The notes beneath the pieces are model-generated. The model had not been told where the DNA came from and made no database searches. It saw only the letters and a list, made by a program, of their open reading frames with translations. Shown one piece after another: positions 1-9,600 of a DNA stretch of 34,137 bases (positions are counted from its first letter, which is position 1; the number at the start of each line of letters is the position of its first letter). The translations under genes and the position numbers were made by a program. Where the stretch lies: positions 1-34,137 of the forward strand of contig JAYEJA010000158.1 of the NCBI GenBank assembly GCA_034660395.1, given 5' to 3'. This DNA is from JAQVEM01 sp034660395 (GTDB lineage Bacteria; Actinomycetota; Humimicrobiia; Humimicrobiales; Humimicrobiaceae).

Positions 1-233
1 ATATTTTTAAGGTAAAACTTTAATTAATACTTTATATAATAAAATAATTATTAAAAAACACCCGTTAATGAAAAATTTCAGTAAATCATAGCGAAGAATT
101 TTTTATTCTTTATATAAATATGTATTTACACAAATAAATAAATATGCTAAATTTATTTATAACGCCACTGGTTTGTAAACCGGCTGCCATATATGGAAGG
201 GAGGTGAAATCTTATCTAAAACTGCCGTGAAAA
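1..233. other. AT-rich leader upstream of the pilin gene
   Basis: No gene seen. A short inverted repeat (AAGAAT 94-99 with ATTCTT 105-110) and a second one (GGTTT 170-174 with AAACC 177-181) lie before a strong SD-like purine run at 195-206. That SD is about 28 bases from the ATG at 234, too far to serve it. Any upstream tad genes lie outside the window. Confidence 0.4.
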
Positions 234-446
234 ATGAGTTTTATTAAAAGGAAGGAGGTGAGTGAAATTAAAATAATGAATTATGCAAGGATTAAATTCA
301 GGGATAAGAGAGGACAATCAACTCTTGAATATGCACTTGTAACGGTAATTGCAGGTGTTATAAGCGCAATATTAATTGCCGTCGGAAAGCCGTTAATTAT
401 TGATGTTATATCTAAAGTTTTTGCCAAGATTGCCTCAATGGTTTAG
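234..446 (+). CDS. flp: Flp-family type IVb pilin
   Basis: Small prepilin of the Tad/Flp adhesion pilus. After a basic leader it has the prepilin-peptidase site G-QSTLEY, with the +5 glutamate and tyrosine typical of Flp pilins. A single hydrophobic helix of about 20 residues follows, then a short amphipathic tail; 70 residues is normal for the family. The start is uncertain. ATG 234 has no SD, while GTG 258 and ATG 276 follow purine-rich sequence (AGGAGG at 253-258 is 17 bases before ATG 276). Starting at 276 gives a 13-residue leader, which fits Flp proteins better. The TadE-like gene follows 65 bases later, which supports a pilus cluster. The secretion ATPase, platform proteins and prepilin peptidase are not in this window. 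Confidence 0.85.
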   Translation: MSFIKRKEVSEIKIMNYARIKFRDKRGQSTLEYALVTVIAGVISAILIAVGKPLIIDVISKVFAKIASMV

Positions 447-511
447 GGATTTAATTTAAAAATTTTAAGGTATGAAAAATTAAATGGGGAATGGTTATAA
501 ATTAAAAAAAT

Positions 512-943
512 ATGTCAGGAATAAATAAAAATAAAAAAAATCTAATATCTAAAGCCGGTAAAACAGACGCTCAGGCATCACTTGAATTTGTCCTCGTTAT
601 TCCTTTTCTTATTCTAATAATTTTGGCTGTTTCCCATTTAGGTTTGATGTTGTATCAGAGAAATGTGCTGGAACAGGCTGCTCGTGAAGGGTCAAGAGTG
701 GTAGTCACTACTAATTCAAATGATGAAGCTCTGGAATGCATAAGGGAAGTTTGCCCGGGTTTTAACCAGGATAGGATTGATGTAAGGATTACCCCCGAAG
801 AGAGTTCCCTGCGTAAGACAGGTGATATGGTTGAAGTGGTTATTACTTATGATGCCGCAGGTATTCCGCTGCTGATGAATGTTTTTAAAGTAAGGGAGAA
901 ATCAATAAAAGCAAAAAGTCAGATGAGGATGGAATGTTACTGA
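512..943 (+). CDS. tadE: TadE-like minor pseudopilin
   Basis: TadE-family protein of the Tad pilus apparatus. Residues 20-30 (DAQASLEFVLV) are the TadE N-terminal motif, in which a glutamate in a hydrophobic helix follows a small-residue processing site. The helix runs to about residue 48, and the segment after it (NVLEQAAREGSRVV) is characteristic of TadE/TadF. The rest is a short extracytoplasmic beta-rich domain. Length (143) is typical. ATG 512 is the only usable start after an in-frame stop at 503-505, and its SD is weak. The 3' end overlaps the next gene by 10 bases, which implies translational coupling. Confidence 0.85.
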   Translation: MSGINKNKKNLISKAGKTDAQASLEFVLVIPFLILIILAVSHLGLMLYQRNVLEQAAREGSRVVVTTNSNDEALECIREVCPGFNQDRIDVRITPEESSLRKTGDMVEVVITYDAAGIPLLMNVFKVREKSIKAKSQMRMECY

Positions 944-1362
944 AATTTTTAATATTAAGGAGCAGGGGTAATATTTCTTTTATATCTGCAGTAATCCTGG
1001 TTATCCTATCAATTTTATTTTTAGTTGTTTTTGACCTATGCCGGATTTTTATAGTAAGGGAGGAAACAAAAAAAGCTTCCGATGCAGCTTCACTGGCGGC
1101 AGCACAGAATTTATTATTTTTCGATAGCAGTAAATGTTGTGAGATAGCCGGGCGGGTTGCCGAATTGAATAATTGCAAAATGGTTGACTGTAGTTTTGAT
1201 TATGATTGTGTAACGGTTGAAGTGAAAAAAAACATTAATTTTGCTGTTCTGGGCGGCTTAATGAAGGAAAGCGGCACGGTCAGCTCAGAATCCAGGGCAA
1301 AGGTTTTATACCCGTGGGACGAATACTTCGGCTATTGTGATTATTATAAGTTCAGTTATTGA
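934..1362 (+). CDS. TadG-like / Rv3654c-type pilus-associated membrane protein
   Basis: Short membrane-anchored protein. A basic start (residues 8-12, LRSRG) precedes a hydrophobic helix at about 15-37, then a segment (EETKKASDAASLAAAQ) typical of the N-terminal region of TadG and of the actinobacterial Rv3654c/TadE-like helicase-locus proteins. The extracytoplasmic part is only about 100 residues, so the von Willebrand A domain of full-length TadG is absent. It contains six cysteines, with two at 68-69, which may allow disulfides outside the cell. The ATG overlaps the end of the TadE-like gene. The family call is from pattern; the exact role in pilus assembly is inferred. Confidence 0.7.
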   Translation: MLLKFLILRSRGNISFISAVILVILSILFLVVFDLCRIFIVREETKKASDAASLAAAQNLLFFDSSKCCEIAGRVAELNNCKMVDCSFDYDCVTVEVKKNINFAVLGGLMKESGTVSSESRAKVLYPWDEYFGYCDYYKFSY

Positions 1363-1409
1363 ATTTCTTATATATTTTCAGGAATGTTATTTAAAAGAAA
1401 GGGTTAGTT

Positions 1410-1829
1410 ATGAATTACGTGAATAATATATTTTTACTGGGTAATTTAACCCGTGATCCGGAGATTAAATATACCAATGAAGGTATAGCTATTACAGAGA
1501 TGGGGCTTGCAGTGAATAAAAAATGGGTTGATAAAAAGGGTGAGGAATCTGAATCCGTAGATTTTTTTAATGTTAGCGTATGGGGCATTCTTGCAGAGAA
1601 TTGCTCAGCTGCCTTAAAAAAGGGTGACAGGATACTTATGAGCGGGCACATGAACCTGAGAAGCTGGGAGAACAAGGAAGGTAAAAAGTATAATATAATA
1701 AGTATTACTGCCGATATAGTGGCGGCAAGCCTGGAGTTTAATCAGCTCAAGGTCCTGGGGAAGGATGACATGATAATAAAAGAGGGGGGTAAGGCAGAAA
1801 AAAAGAAGGAAAAGGCGAAAAACCTGTAA
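1410..1829 (+). CDS. ssb: Single-stranded DNA-binding protein (SSB), tail-less paralogue
   Basis: OB-fold SSB that coats single-stranded DNA in replication, recombination or DNA uptake. The N-terminus (NNIFLLGNLTRDPEIKYT) and the blocks VDFFNVSVWG, LKKGDRILMSGHM and LRSWENKEGKK are standard bacterial SSB motifs. Length is 139. The C-terminus ends in a lysine-rich stretch (AEKKKEKAKNL). It therefore lacks the acidic D-D-x-x-F tip that recruits partner proteins in housekeeping SSBs. It starts 47 bases after the TadG-like gene, preceded by AAAGAAAGGG as SD, so it is probably cotranscribed with the pilus genes. A second, housekeeping ssb would be expected elsewhere in the genome. Confidence 0.9.
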   Translation: MNYVNNIFLLGNLTRDPEIKYTNEGIAITEMGLAVNKKWVDKKGEESESVDFFNVSVWGILAENCSAALKKGDRILMSGHMNLRSWENKEGKKYNIISITADIVAASLEFNQLKVLGKDDMIIKEGGKAEKKKEKAKNL

Positions 1830-2246
1830 TAACTGATCCTGCCGGTCCGTTTCTGGCTGAAGGACCGGATAAAATTAAAATGTACATGAATGAAGGGGAA
1901 TCTATTTTAAAAAAGGTTCCCCTTTAACCCATATATTTAGCTGATATCCTGGTATATGTAATCTTTGACGGATTAATATTTTCAATATGGCATTTTAAAT
2001 ATTTTATAAGCCAGAGCTACATTGCATTGGAGCAGATGTTTGCATTTATGGCATAATGTAATTAATATTAGTTTCTAAGATAAATGAAAAAATTTCCAGG
2101 CAGCTTAAAAATGGAAAAGCTTACAGTTTTAATGCGTACTGACAGAGCCGGTATTAAGAGAAGTGAAATGACAAAAATAAAGGCACACAGCAGTTAAGAA
2201 TATAGGGTGAATTTATTATTAATCGGAAGCGGGAAGACGCAAGGAA
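1830..2246. other. 417-base intergenic region after ssb
   Basis: Holds two hairpins just after ssb (see the terminator entry; the other pairs CCGGTCC 1842-1848 with GGACCGG 1862-1868 and has no T-tract). AT-rich sequence follows. A possible weak promoter lies before the methyltransferase gene (TTGGAG at 2027-2032, CATAAT at 2052-2057, spacing 19). A 37-codon ORF at 2084-2197 has no SD and is not called. No RNA gene recognised. Confidence 0.5.
1893..1924 (+). terminator. Probable terminator after ssb
   Basis: Eight-base perfect stem AAGGGGAA (1893-1900) with TTCCCCTT (1917-1924). The loop is 16 bases and A/T-rich. The run of T after the stem is poor, so termination may be partial. Confidence 0.4.
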
Positions 2247-3182
2247 GTGAATTTAAGAAATACAGACTACGAAAATTATGATTACAGGGAGTTCTGGGAA
2301 AATAATAAAAGATTATACGAGGATAATTCGGAAAGAATTGCCCTGAGAAGGCTGCTGGCAGGATTTAATAAAAAAGATAAGGTAATTTTTGATATCGGAT
2401 GCGGATACGGCAGACTCTTTAATGAATATAAGGATTTCGGGACGATGGTTCTGATTGACTCCTCAATCAATAATTTAAAGAATGCCAGGAGAAGGATAAA
2501 AAAGTTTTTAAAAAACGACTCCGGAAGAATGTCATCGGTTTATTTTATTGCTTCTGATGCAAACAATCTTCCTGTAAAGCCGGATTGCGCGGATGTTGTA
2601 TTGACTGTAAGAATGATACACCATCTTGGAAACCCGGAAAAATATTTTGATGAAGTTGCAAGGATACTTAAAAATGGCGGCCTTTATTTCCTGGAATTTG
2701 CAAATAAAAGAAATTTCAAAAACATATTAAAATTTCTGGCAGGCAGGATGGAGGTATCTCCTTTTAGTCCGGAACCGTTACAGGTAGGGGAAACTATATT
2801 AAATTTTCATCCTTTTTATATATATAGTCTTGTAAAAGAAAGAGGCCTTTTAATAAAGAAATTAATAAGTATTTCCAACCTGAGAATTAATTTAATGAAG
2901 AAATTTCCGGGCACAAAAACCCTGTTATTATTTGAAAGGATGTATCAGAAATTGTTTTCATTCATAACCCTGGGACCAAGTATCTTTTTAAAATGTGTCC
3001 TTGGAAAACCCGGTCATGAAGATTCCTGCGGCGGGGGCAAAGAAAAAATAGAAAACATTTTAACCTGCGCTTCCTGCAGGAATGGCACTCTTATCTTCGA
3101 TAAAGATACGGTAAAATGCAGAAGCTGCGGAAGAACCTATAAAAAAGAGGATGGAATATATAATTTTAAGGCAGGTATTTAA
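2247..3182 (+). CDS. Class I SAM-dependent methyltransferase with C-terminal zinc ribbon
   Basis: Methyltransferase of the UbiE/type-11 kind. Motif I is DIGCGYGRL (residues about 49-57). The adenine-side acid and post-II region read DANNLPVKPDCADVV, and the post-III region is LKNGGLYFLEF. Residues 274, 277, 291 and 294 are cysteines in two CxxC pairs (CASC, CRSC). They form a Trm112-like zinc ribbon, which normally sits at the N-terminus of rRNA methyltransferases such as RlmA or as a separate partner protein; here it is at the C-terminus. The substrate cannot be read from sequence. Start is GTG 2247, directly after AAGGAA. The gene stands 122 bases before rex on the same strand. Confidence 0.8.
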   Translation: MNLRNTDYENYDYREFWENNKRLYEDNSERIALRRLLAGFNKKDKVIFDIGCGYGRLFNEYKDFGTMVLIDSSINNLKNARRRIKKFLKNDSGRMSSVYFIASDANNLPVKPDCADVVLTVRMIHHLGNPEKYFDEVARILKNGGLYFLEFANKRNFKNILKFLAGRMEVSPFSPEPLQVGETILNFHPFYIYSLVKERGLLIKKLISISNLRINLMKKFPGTKTLLLFERMYQKLFSFITLGPSIFLKCVLGKPGHEDSCGGGKEKIENILTCASCRNGTLIFDKDTVKCRSCGRTYKKEDGIYNFKAGI

Positions 3183-3304
3183 AGGTTAATCTTCATTTAT
3201 CCCCGGCAGGCCTTCTTGTTGTAAAAGAATTAACGTACTGTTACAATTATGATACAAATTTTCCAGCAATATTTCTATAAACAGATAAAAGGGATGATTA
3301 ATAT

Positions 3305-3940
3305 ATGGCGGAGAAGGTATATTCGGAAAGAACTGTTTCAAGACTGTCGCAATATTTAAAATATATTGTGCATCTGAAAGAAGATGGTAAAAGAACGGCA
3401 ACCTCAAAGGAAATAAGCATGAGCACCGGGGTTAACAGCGCGGAGGTCAGGAGAGACCTTGCGTATTTCAATATAAGGGGTAAGAGAGGAGTTGGATTTA
3501 ATATTAATGACCTTATCAAATCCTTTAACAGAATACTCGGGTATAACAGGTTTGTCCGTATTGCTTTAATTGGAGCCGGTAATCTGGGAAAGGCGATTTT
3601 AAAGTATAAAATGCTTGAAAGATTTGGATTCAGGATAGAGAACGTTTTTGATAATAATAAGAAAGTTATAGGTAAAATTATATCGGAACATAAAGTGCTG
3701 GATATAGATAGGATAGAAGATATATTAAGGAAGAAGGATATAGCAATTTCGATTCTGGCAGTTCCTCCCCATTCGGCCCAGAGGGCTACCGATATACTGG
3801 TCAGGGCCGGTGTTAAAGTGATTATAAACTATACTTCAGTCCCGGTTAAAGCTCCTGCACGCGTAAGAATTGAAACAACGGATCCCATTGAAAAATTACT
3901 GCACACACTGTATTATTTGTCCCATACCGGATATGCATAA
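3305..3940 (+). CDS. rex: Redox-sensing transcriptional repressor Rex
   Basis: Cytoplasmic dimeric repressor that reads the NADH/NAD+ ratio and releases operators of fermentation and respiration genes when NADH is high. The N-terminal winged helix (about 10-75) carries the Rex signature VRRDLAYFN followed by GKRGVGFN. The Rossmann domain has GAGNLGKA at about 90-97. The conserved C-terminal helix (IEKLLHTLYYLS) swaps between subunits. Length 211 is standard. The start is ATG 3305 with AGGGATGA upstream. LCP follows after 32 bases. I did not find a convincing Rex operator (TTGTGA-n6-TCACAA type) immediately upstream of rex. Confidence 0.95.
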   Translation: MAEKVYSERTVSRLSQYLKYIVHLKEDGKRTATSKEISMSTGVNSAEVRRDLAYFNIRGKRGVGFNINDLIKSFNRILGYNRFVRIALIGAGNLGKAILKYKMLERFGFRIENVFDNNKKVIGKIISEHKVLDIDRIEDILRKKDIAISILAVPPHSAQRATDILVRAGVKVIINYTSVPVKAPARVRIETTDPIEKLLHTLYYLSHTGYA

Positions 3941-3972
3941 TATATTGGATTGTACTGGAGATAGAAGAAGAT

Positions 3973-4794
3973 ATGAGTAAGGCCAGGGGCTGTTTTATTA
4001 CTATAGTAGTAATTATTGCCGTAATTGGCGCAGTATTCCTTTTTGTCTATTTTAAAAGTTTAAATCCCGGTGATAATAATATACTTCTGCTTGGAATGGA
4101 CGAAAGGGAGGAAAGTAATGATTTTGTAGGACTGACAGACACTATCATTATTTATCATATCAGCAGCTGGGGCAATAAGGATTGTCTTATCTCTATTCCG
4201 CGGGATGTCAGGGTTAATTTAGAGGATTACGGGTGGAATAAGATTAATGCTGCTTACAAATATGGCGGAAAAGAAATGATAAAAGACGAGATATACAGGC
4301 TTACGGATATAAGTATAGATAAAGTGATAGTAGTAAATTTCAGGGGTTTTAAAGAAATTATCGATATACTCGGGGGAGTGGAGATAACAGTGGAGGAATC
4401 CCTCCATGACCCGTTATCAGGTGCGGATTTTGACCCGGGGACCTATCTGATGAATGGTGAAGAGGCCCTTTCATTCGTAAGGTGCAGGTCAACTGCGGGA
4501 GCTGACCTTGACAGGGTAGACAGGCAGAAGTATCTGTTAAGTGAGTTGATGAAGCAAAAATTTAATTTTTCAATGATTTCAAGTGCTCCACAGATAATTG
4601 AAGTATTAAATGAAAGAACAAAGTCCGACCTTACAATGTGGGATTTTGGTTCCCCGGGTTTTGTGTTATTATTTGCTAGTAAGGATATAAACTGGTTAAC
4701 TATACCTGTTGAGCCCGCTTATATAGATGGGGTAAGTTATTTAATTGCGGATAAGGATGAAGTCAGGGATTATCTTGACGATTATCTTAAATAG
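3973..4794 (+). CDS. LytR-CpsA-Psr (LCP) family envelope glycopolymer transferase
   Basis: Membrane-anchored enzyme that transfers undecaprenyl-linked glycopolymers to peptidoglycan in Gram-positive bacteria. It has a signal-anchor helix at about 7-28 and a single extracellular LCP domain. LCP motifs seen: NILLLGMDERE, LTDTIII (metal-binding Asp), SIPRDVRV, KINAAYKYGG, the ILGGVEI block, and an arginine cluster in FVRCRSTAGADLDRVDRQ that binds the lipid pyrophosphate. Length 273 is short but complete. It starts 32 bases after rex and may share its transcript. It supports an organism with a Gram-positive-like cell wall, although LCP proteins also occur in a few diderms. Confidence 0.9.
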   Translation: MSKARGCFITIVVIIAVIGAVFLFVYFKSLNPGDNNILLLGMDEREESNDFVGLTDTIIIYHISSWGNKDCLISIPRDVRVNLEDYGWNKINAAYKYGGKEMIKDEIYRLTDISIDKVIVVNFRGFKEIIDILGGVEITVEESLHDPLSGADFDPGTYLMNGEEALSFVRCRSTAGADLDRVDRQKYLLSELMKQKFNFSMISSAPQIIEVLNERTKSDLTMWDFGSPGFVLLFASKDINWLTIPVEPAYIDGVSYLIADKDEVRDYLDDYLK

Positions 4795-4798
4795 AAAT

Positions 4799-4856
4799 AT
4801 GCTTTTTTGAATTATTTATCGGAATGATTTTTAGTTGAAGGTTTTAAAAAAAGCAT
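4799..4856 (+). repeat. Inverted repeat after the LCP gene
   Basis: ATGCTTTTTT (4799-4808) is the reverse complement of AAAAAAGCAT (4847-4856), separated by 38 bases. It could act as a weak terminator or transcript-end structure for rex-LCP, but the long loop and A/T composition make that uncertain. Confidence 0.3.
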
Positions 4857-4923
4857 GTAAATAATACAATATATATGTTATAAAAAGGTAAAAATATTTG
4901 TAACATTGACAGGGGAGAAATTC

Positions 4924-5238
4924 GTGAATGCAGATAGAGGTTTAAGTATAGCAAATATCTCATCTCTAACAGATAAGGAAGATTTCTTGCTGCAGGTATC
5001 AAAAAAATCAAGAAATCTAAATACTTTTATTAAAGATAAAATCCCTGCCAGTGAAAGAAGCTGGTTAAAAGGTTTGAGGAGCTGGAAACTCGATAGAAAA
5101 TGGCTTTTAAAAGTTTCCGATATATGTCTTAAGAGTTATGATCAGGTCTTTTTTGATTGCGGCGAAGAGCTGCTTGACCTTAATGATTCAGAGGATTATC
5201 AAACATTCAGAGAGAAAATACTGGAAGATCTTATATAA
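4924..5238 (+). CDS. Hypothetical protein, 104 residues
   Basis: Not recognised. GTG 4924 with AGGGGAG (4911-4917) six bases upstream is preferred over the longer TTG start at 4906. The protein is soluble and charged, with no signal peptide or membrane segment. Residues about 40-72 have a pattern I-P-x-S-x-R-S-W followed by R-x-W-x-L-x-x-x-W-L-x-K-V and an aromatic/acidic turn (YDQVFFDCGE). This recalls a short motif preceding helicase-like domains in other proteins; I rate that resemblance as weak. It lies 129 bases after the LCP gene and 78 before purB on the same strand. It could be the first gene of the purine transcript or a stand-alone gene. Confidence 0.6.
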   Translation: MNADRGLSIANISSLTDKEDFLLQVSKKSRNLNTFIKDKIPASERSWLKGLRSWKLDRKWLLKVSDICLKSYDQVFFDCGEELLDLNDSEDYQTFREKILEDLI

Positions 5239-5316
5239 ATAAGTTCTATCCTGATAATCGGGCAAGTTAAAAAGTTCACTTAATTTCTATTAGTATTTTT
5301 TATCATAGGAGAAGTG

Positions 5317-6627
5317 ATGATTCCCAGATACACTTTGAAGGAAATGGGCAGGGCATGGAGTGAAGAAAATAAGTTTGCGGCATGGCTTGAAGTTGAAAAG
5401 GCGGTGGCAGGCGCACAGGCGGAGCTGGGCATTATACCCCGCCGGGCCGGGGAAGAGATAAATAAAAAAGCAAGATTTGATATCTCAAAAATAAACGAGA
5501 TTGAGAAAGAGACAAACCACGATGTCGTTGCCTTCCTGACAGACGTATCTTCCTATATTGGAGAATCATCCAGATATCTCCATTTCGGGTTGACATCTTC
5601 GGATGTAGGTGATACTGCTCTTTCGCTCCAGATAATGGAAGCAGCCAGTTTAATTGAGGGCAGGACTATAAAGCTTCTTGATATTATCAAGAAAAAATCA
5701 CAAAAGTACAGCCATACGGTTATGACAGGAAGAACTCACGGAGTCCACGCAGAGCCGGTTACGCTTGGATTTAAGTTCTGTGTTTATGCTTTTGAGATAG
5801 TGAGGAATCTTGAGAGGCTGAGGAAGGCACGAGAAAATATAAGGTATGGTAAAATCTCAGGTGCGGTCGGCACTTATGCAAACACCTCACCGGAACTGGA
5901 GAGGAAGGTTTGTGATACTCTCAATTTAAAACCGTCTCCTGCATCTACCCAGATTCTTCAGAGGGACAGGCATGCACAATTAATTTCGGCAATGGCAATT
6001 TATGGCGCTACCCTGGAAAAGATAGCTCTTGAGATAAGGAATTTACAGAGGACGGATGTAAGGGAAGTTGAAGAGCCTTTTACGAAAGGCCAGAAAGGTT
6101 CTTCCGCTATGCCTCATAAGAAAAATCCTATTATCTGTGAGAGAATGTGCGGGCTGGCAAGAATATTAAGGTCGAATGCCGTAGCTGCTATGGAAAATAT
6201 TGCGCTGTGGCACGAGAGAGATATATCGCATTCCTCGGCAGAAAGGATAATAATCCCCGATAGCTTTATTTTACTTGATTACATGCTTTATAAGATGATA
6301 TTTATAATTGATAATTTGATTGTGGTTGAATCGAATATGAAAAGGAATTTGATGAAATACGGAGGCATTATTTTTTCCCAGAGAATATTGCTGGAACTTA
6401 TTAAAAAAGGAATGGATAGAAAAGATGCCTATGCTGTTATACAGGGAGCAGCTCTTGAAGCTTGGGAAAGTGAGGGCGACTTTAAAGAAAACCTTCTAAA
6501 AAAGAAAGAAGTGCTCTCTATTCTCAGCAGGGAAGAGCTGGAAAAATTATTTGAAGTTGGATACCACTTAAAATATATAGATGAAATTATTGACAGGCTG
6601 AAAAATATTAAAGTAAAAGAAAGCTAA
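5317..6627 (+). CDS. purB: Adenylosuccinate lyase
   Basis: Catalyses two fumarate eliminations: SAICAR to AICAR, and adenylosuccinate to AMP. Fumarase/aspartase superfamily fold, 436 residues, as usual. Seen: N-terminal MIPRYTLKEMGRAWSEENKF, the histidine block GRTHGVHAEP, and the flexible signature loop GSSAMPHKKNP (about 262-272) carrying the catalytic serine. ATG 5317 is preferred because AGGAG (5307-5311) sits five bases upstream and family members begin M-I-x-R-Y; GTG 5314 is the alternative. First recognised gene of the purine run; purL follows after 68 bases. Confidence 0.96.
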   Translation: MIPRYTLKEMGRAWSEENKFAAWLEVEKAVAGAQAELGIIPRRAGEEINKKARFDISKINEIEKETNHDVVAFLTDVSSYIGESSRYLHFGLTSSDVGDTALSLQIMEAASLIEGRTIKLLDIIKKKSQKYSHTVMTGRTHGVHAEPVTLGFKFCVYAFEIVRNLERLRKARENIRYGKISGAVGTYANTSPELERKVCDTLNLKPSPASTQILQRDRHAQLISAMAIYGATLEKIALEIRNLQRTDVREVEEPFTKGQKGSSAMPHKKNPIICERMCGLARILRSNAVAAMENIALWHERDISHSSAERIIIPDSFILLDYMLYKMIFIIDNLIVVESNMKRNLMKYGGIIFSQRILLELIKKGMDRKDAYAVIQGAALEAWESEGDFKENLLKKKEVLSILSREELEKLFEVGYHLKYIDEIIDRLKNIKVKES

Positions 6628-6695
6628 TTATATATAATTTTAAATTAATAAATATTTATATTCCCGGCTGTGGTAAAGATAAGGAACTTTAGAGA

Positions 6696-9600
6696 ATGAT
6701 AAAACGGTTTTACCGGCTTATTGATGAGAACTTTGAATATTGCTACTACATTGAAACTTCCGACCCCTTAAGCGTATCTGAATTAAAAATATTAAAGTGG
6801 CTTGTTGCAGAAACATTTGAACCTGGAAAATTCATGGATAAATCACTCTTTAATGGCGGTCACAAGAAGGTAATTGAGATAGGCCCCAGGTTAAATTTTG
6901 AAACTGCATTTTCAACCAATGCAGTGGCCATATGCCATTCATGCAATTTAACGAAAGTTACCCGGCTTGAGCGTTCAAGACGCTACTTAATCCCATCGGA
7001 TGCCGAAGTTTCAGAATTCATAGATACCAAACATGATAGAATGACGGAATGCGTATACCGGAGACCCCTTAATAATTTTGAAATCGGAATAAAACCGGAG
7101 GAGGTATATTTAATCCCTCTGTTAGAAGAAAGCAAGACAGGCAAATTAGCCGGCAGCCGGGTGCACGGCATTGATGCCTTGAAGAATTTCAACAGAAAAC
7201 TGGGCCTGGGCATGGATGAATGGGATATAGAATTTTATCATAATCTGTTTGTTAATGTTTTGAAGAGAAATCCCGCCAATGTCGAGTGTTTCCAGCTGGG
7301 GCAGTCTAACAGTGAGCACTCCCGGCACTGGTTTTTTAAAGGCAGGCTTGTAATTGACGGTGTTCCGGTTCCAAAAACGTTAATGGAAATAATAAAAGAG
7401 CCGCTTAAGGCCAATCCTTCAAATAGCCTGATAGCATTTAATGATAATTCAAGCGGGATTGCTGGTTTTGATATATCGACCATAATACAGGAGAACCCCG
7501 GCAGATGCTCACCTTTCAGGAAAAGCGAACTTACCTATCACCTGATATTTACTGCTGAAACCCACAATTTCCCCTGCGGAGTTGCACCCTTCCCGGGAGC
7601 TGAAACGGGAACGGGAGGGAGGATACGTGATGTACAGGCGGCAGGCAGGGGTGGTCTGGTCGTAGCGGGAACGGCGGGATACTGCACAGGTAATTTAAAT
7701 ATACCCGGCTACATGATTCCGGGGGAGGATACAGGATTTGATTATCCTAAAAATCTTGCATCTCCACTGAAAATTATCATAGATGAAAGCAATGGCGCAT
7801 CGGATTACGGAAACAAGTTTGGCGAGCCGGTAATACAGGGGTTTACAAGGACTTTTGGGATGAGATTGACTTCCGGCGAACGGCGTGAGTGGGTGAAACC
7901 GGTAATGTTTACCGGGGGGATAGGTCAGATTAATGATAGTCACATAAAAAAGCACACACCGGAAAAAGGAATGAAAATAGTACAGGTTGGCGGACCTGCA
8001 TACAGAATAGGAATAGGCGGGGGAGCAGCTTCCAGCATGGTACAGGGAGAAAACAGGGCGGAGCTTGATTTTAATGCCGTGCAGCGCGGGAATGCCCAGA
8101 TGGAGCAAAAAATGAACAGGGTTGTCAGGGCATGTGTAGAAATGGGAGAAAACAACCCCATTATGAGCATACATGACCAGGGTGCAGGCGGTCCATGTAA
8201 TGTCCTGACTGAACTTGTCGAGCCGGCAGGAGGCCGGATTGAAATAAGAGAGATCCAGGTTGGGGATAAAACAATGTCGGTTCTTGAAATATGGGGAGCC
8301 GAGTATCAGGAGCGCAATGCTTTTTTAATAAAACCTGAACGAATTGATGAGTTCAGGGAAATCTGCAGCCGGGAAAAAGTAAATTGTGAAGTCCTGGGAG
8401 AAATAACCGGCAACGGCCGTATCGTGGTTCATGATAGCTCAAACGATTCAAATCCGGTTGACCTTAATTTAAATGAAATACTGAGTAATATTCCACAGAA
8501 AACCTTTGAACTTAAAAGTGCCCCAAAAAAATTAAAAAGGGTTGAAGTGCCGGAAAATCTTTCGGCAGGCGATTTATTAAAACTTATATTCAAATTGCCC
8601 TCAGTGGGCTCAAAGGGATTTCTGGTAAGGAAGGTTGACCGCAGCGTAACCGGGCTTATTGCCCGCCAGCAGTGCTGCGGACCCCTGCAGCTGCCTGTTT
8701 CTGATGTGTCGGTTACGGCACAGAGCCATTTCGGGCTAACCGGCGCTGCTATTTCCATTGGTGAACAGCCAATTAAGGTTATGATAAATCCGGAGGCAGG
8801 AGCACGAATGGCAGTAGGCGAGGCGCTGACAAACATGGTCTGGGCACTTATAAGCGGGATCGAGCATATTAAATGCTCTGTAAACTGGATGTGGGCTGCA
8901 AAGCTGCCGGGTGGAGGCTCCACGCTTTATAAAGCTGCGGCTTCTATAAGTAAGATAATGAAAGAAACCGGAATTGCTGCAGATGGCGGCAAGGATAGTC
9001 TTTCAATGGCAGCCCGGGTTGGCAGGGAAACTGTAAAAGCACCGGATCAGGTTGTTATATCAGCCTATAGCTCAATGCCTGATATAACCAGGGTCATAAC
9101 ACCTGATATCAAAAGGCCCGGTGAAAGCCGGCTGATATTTATTGACCCCGCCGGGGGCAAAAATCGTCTTGGCGGTTCTGCACTGGCACAGGTGCTGGGA
9201 CAGGCAGGAAGTTCTTCACCTGATGTAGATGATTCTACTCTTCTGGCAGATTCCTTTAAAGCGGTCCAGAAGCTTATAAAGGAAGAATTAATTCTTGCCG
9301 GTCATGACAGAAGTGACGGCGGACTTATAACCGCACTGGCAGAAATGGCCCTTTCGGGAAACTGCGGGATTGAAATAAAAATACCGGAAATTAGAGAGAT
9401 AATTCCCTGGCTGTTTTCCGAAGAACTGGGTATGGTCATAGAATATATGCCGCGCAATGAAGATAAAATCACCGGCATTTTAAATAAATCAAATATTCCC
9501 TTCATGATGCTGGGGCAAACACGTAAAGAAAGAAGATTGCGTATTTACAATGGTGAAAAGGTAGAGCTGGATACGGGCATACCTGAACTTCTAAGCTGGT

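Noticed and set aside
167..178. 12-base sequence ACTGGTTTGTAA shared with 21552-21563, both in leaders of first genes
   Set aside because: A 12-base match is expected many times by chance in 34 kb of AT-rich sequence. The flanks do not match and no common structure is seen.
2084..2197. 37-codon ORF between ssb and the methyltransferase gene
   Set aside because: No SD, no recognisable motif, and length within chance expectation.
5239..5316. Possible purine riboswitch before purB
   Set aside because: The gap is only 78 bases and lacks the conserved three-way-junction loop sequences of the purine aptamer.
7695..8174. 159-codon open frame on the minus strand inside purL
   Set aside because: It lies wholly within a well-supported coding sequence, shows no recognisable domain and has low-complexity composition; a shadow frame.
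8429..8923. 164-codon minus-strand open frame inside purL
   Set aside because: Shadow of conserved PurL blocks on the other strand.
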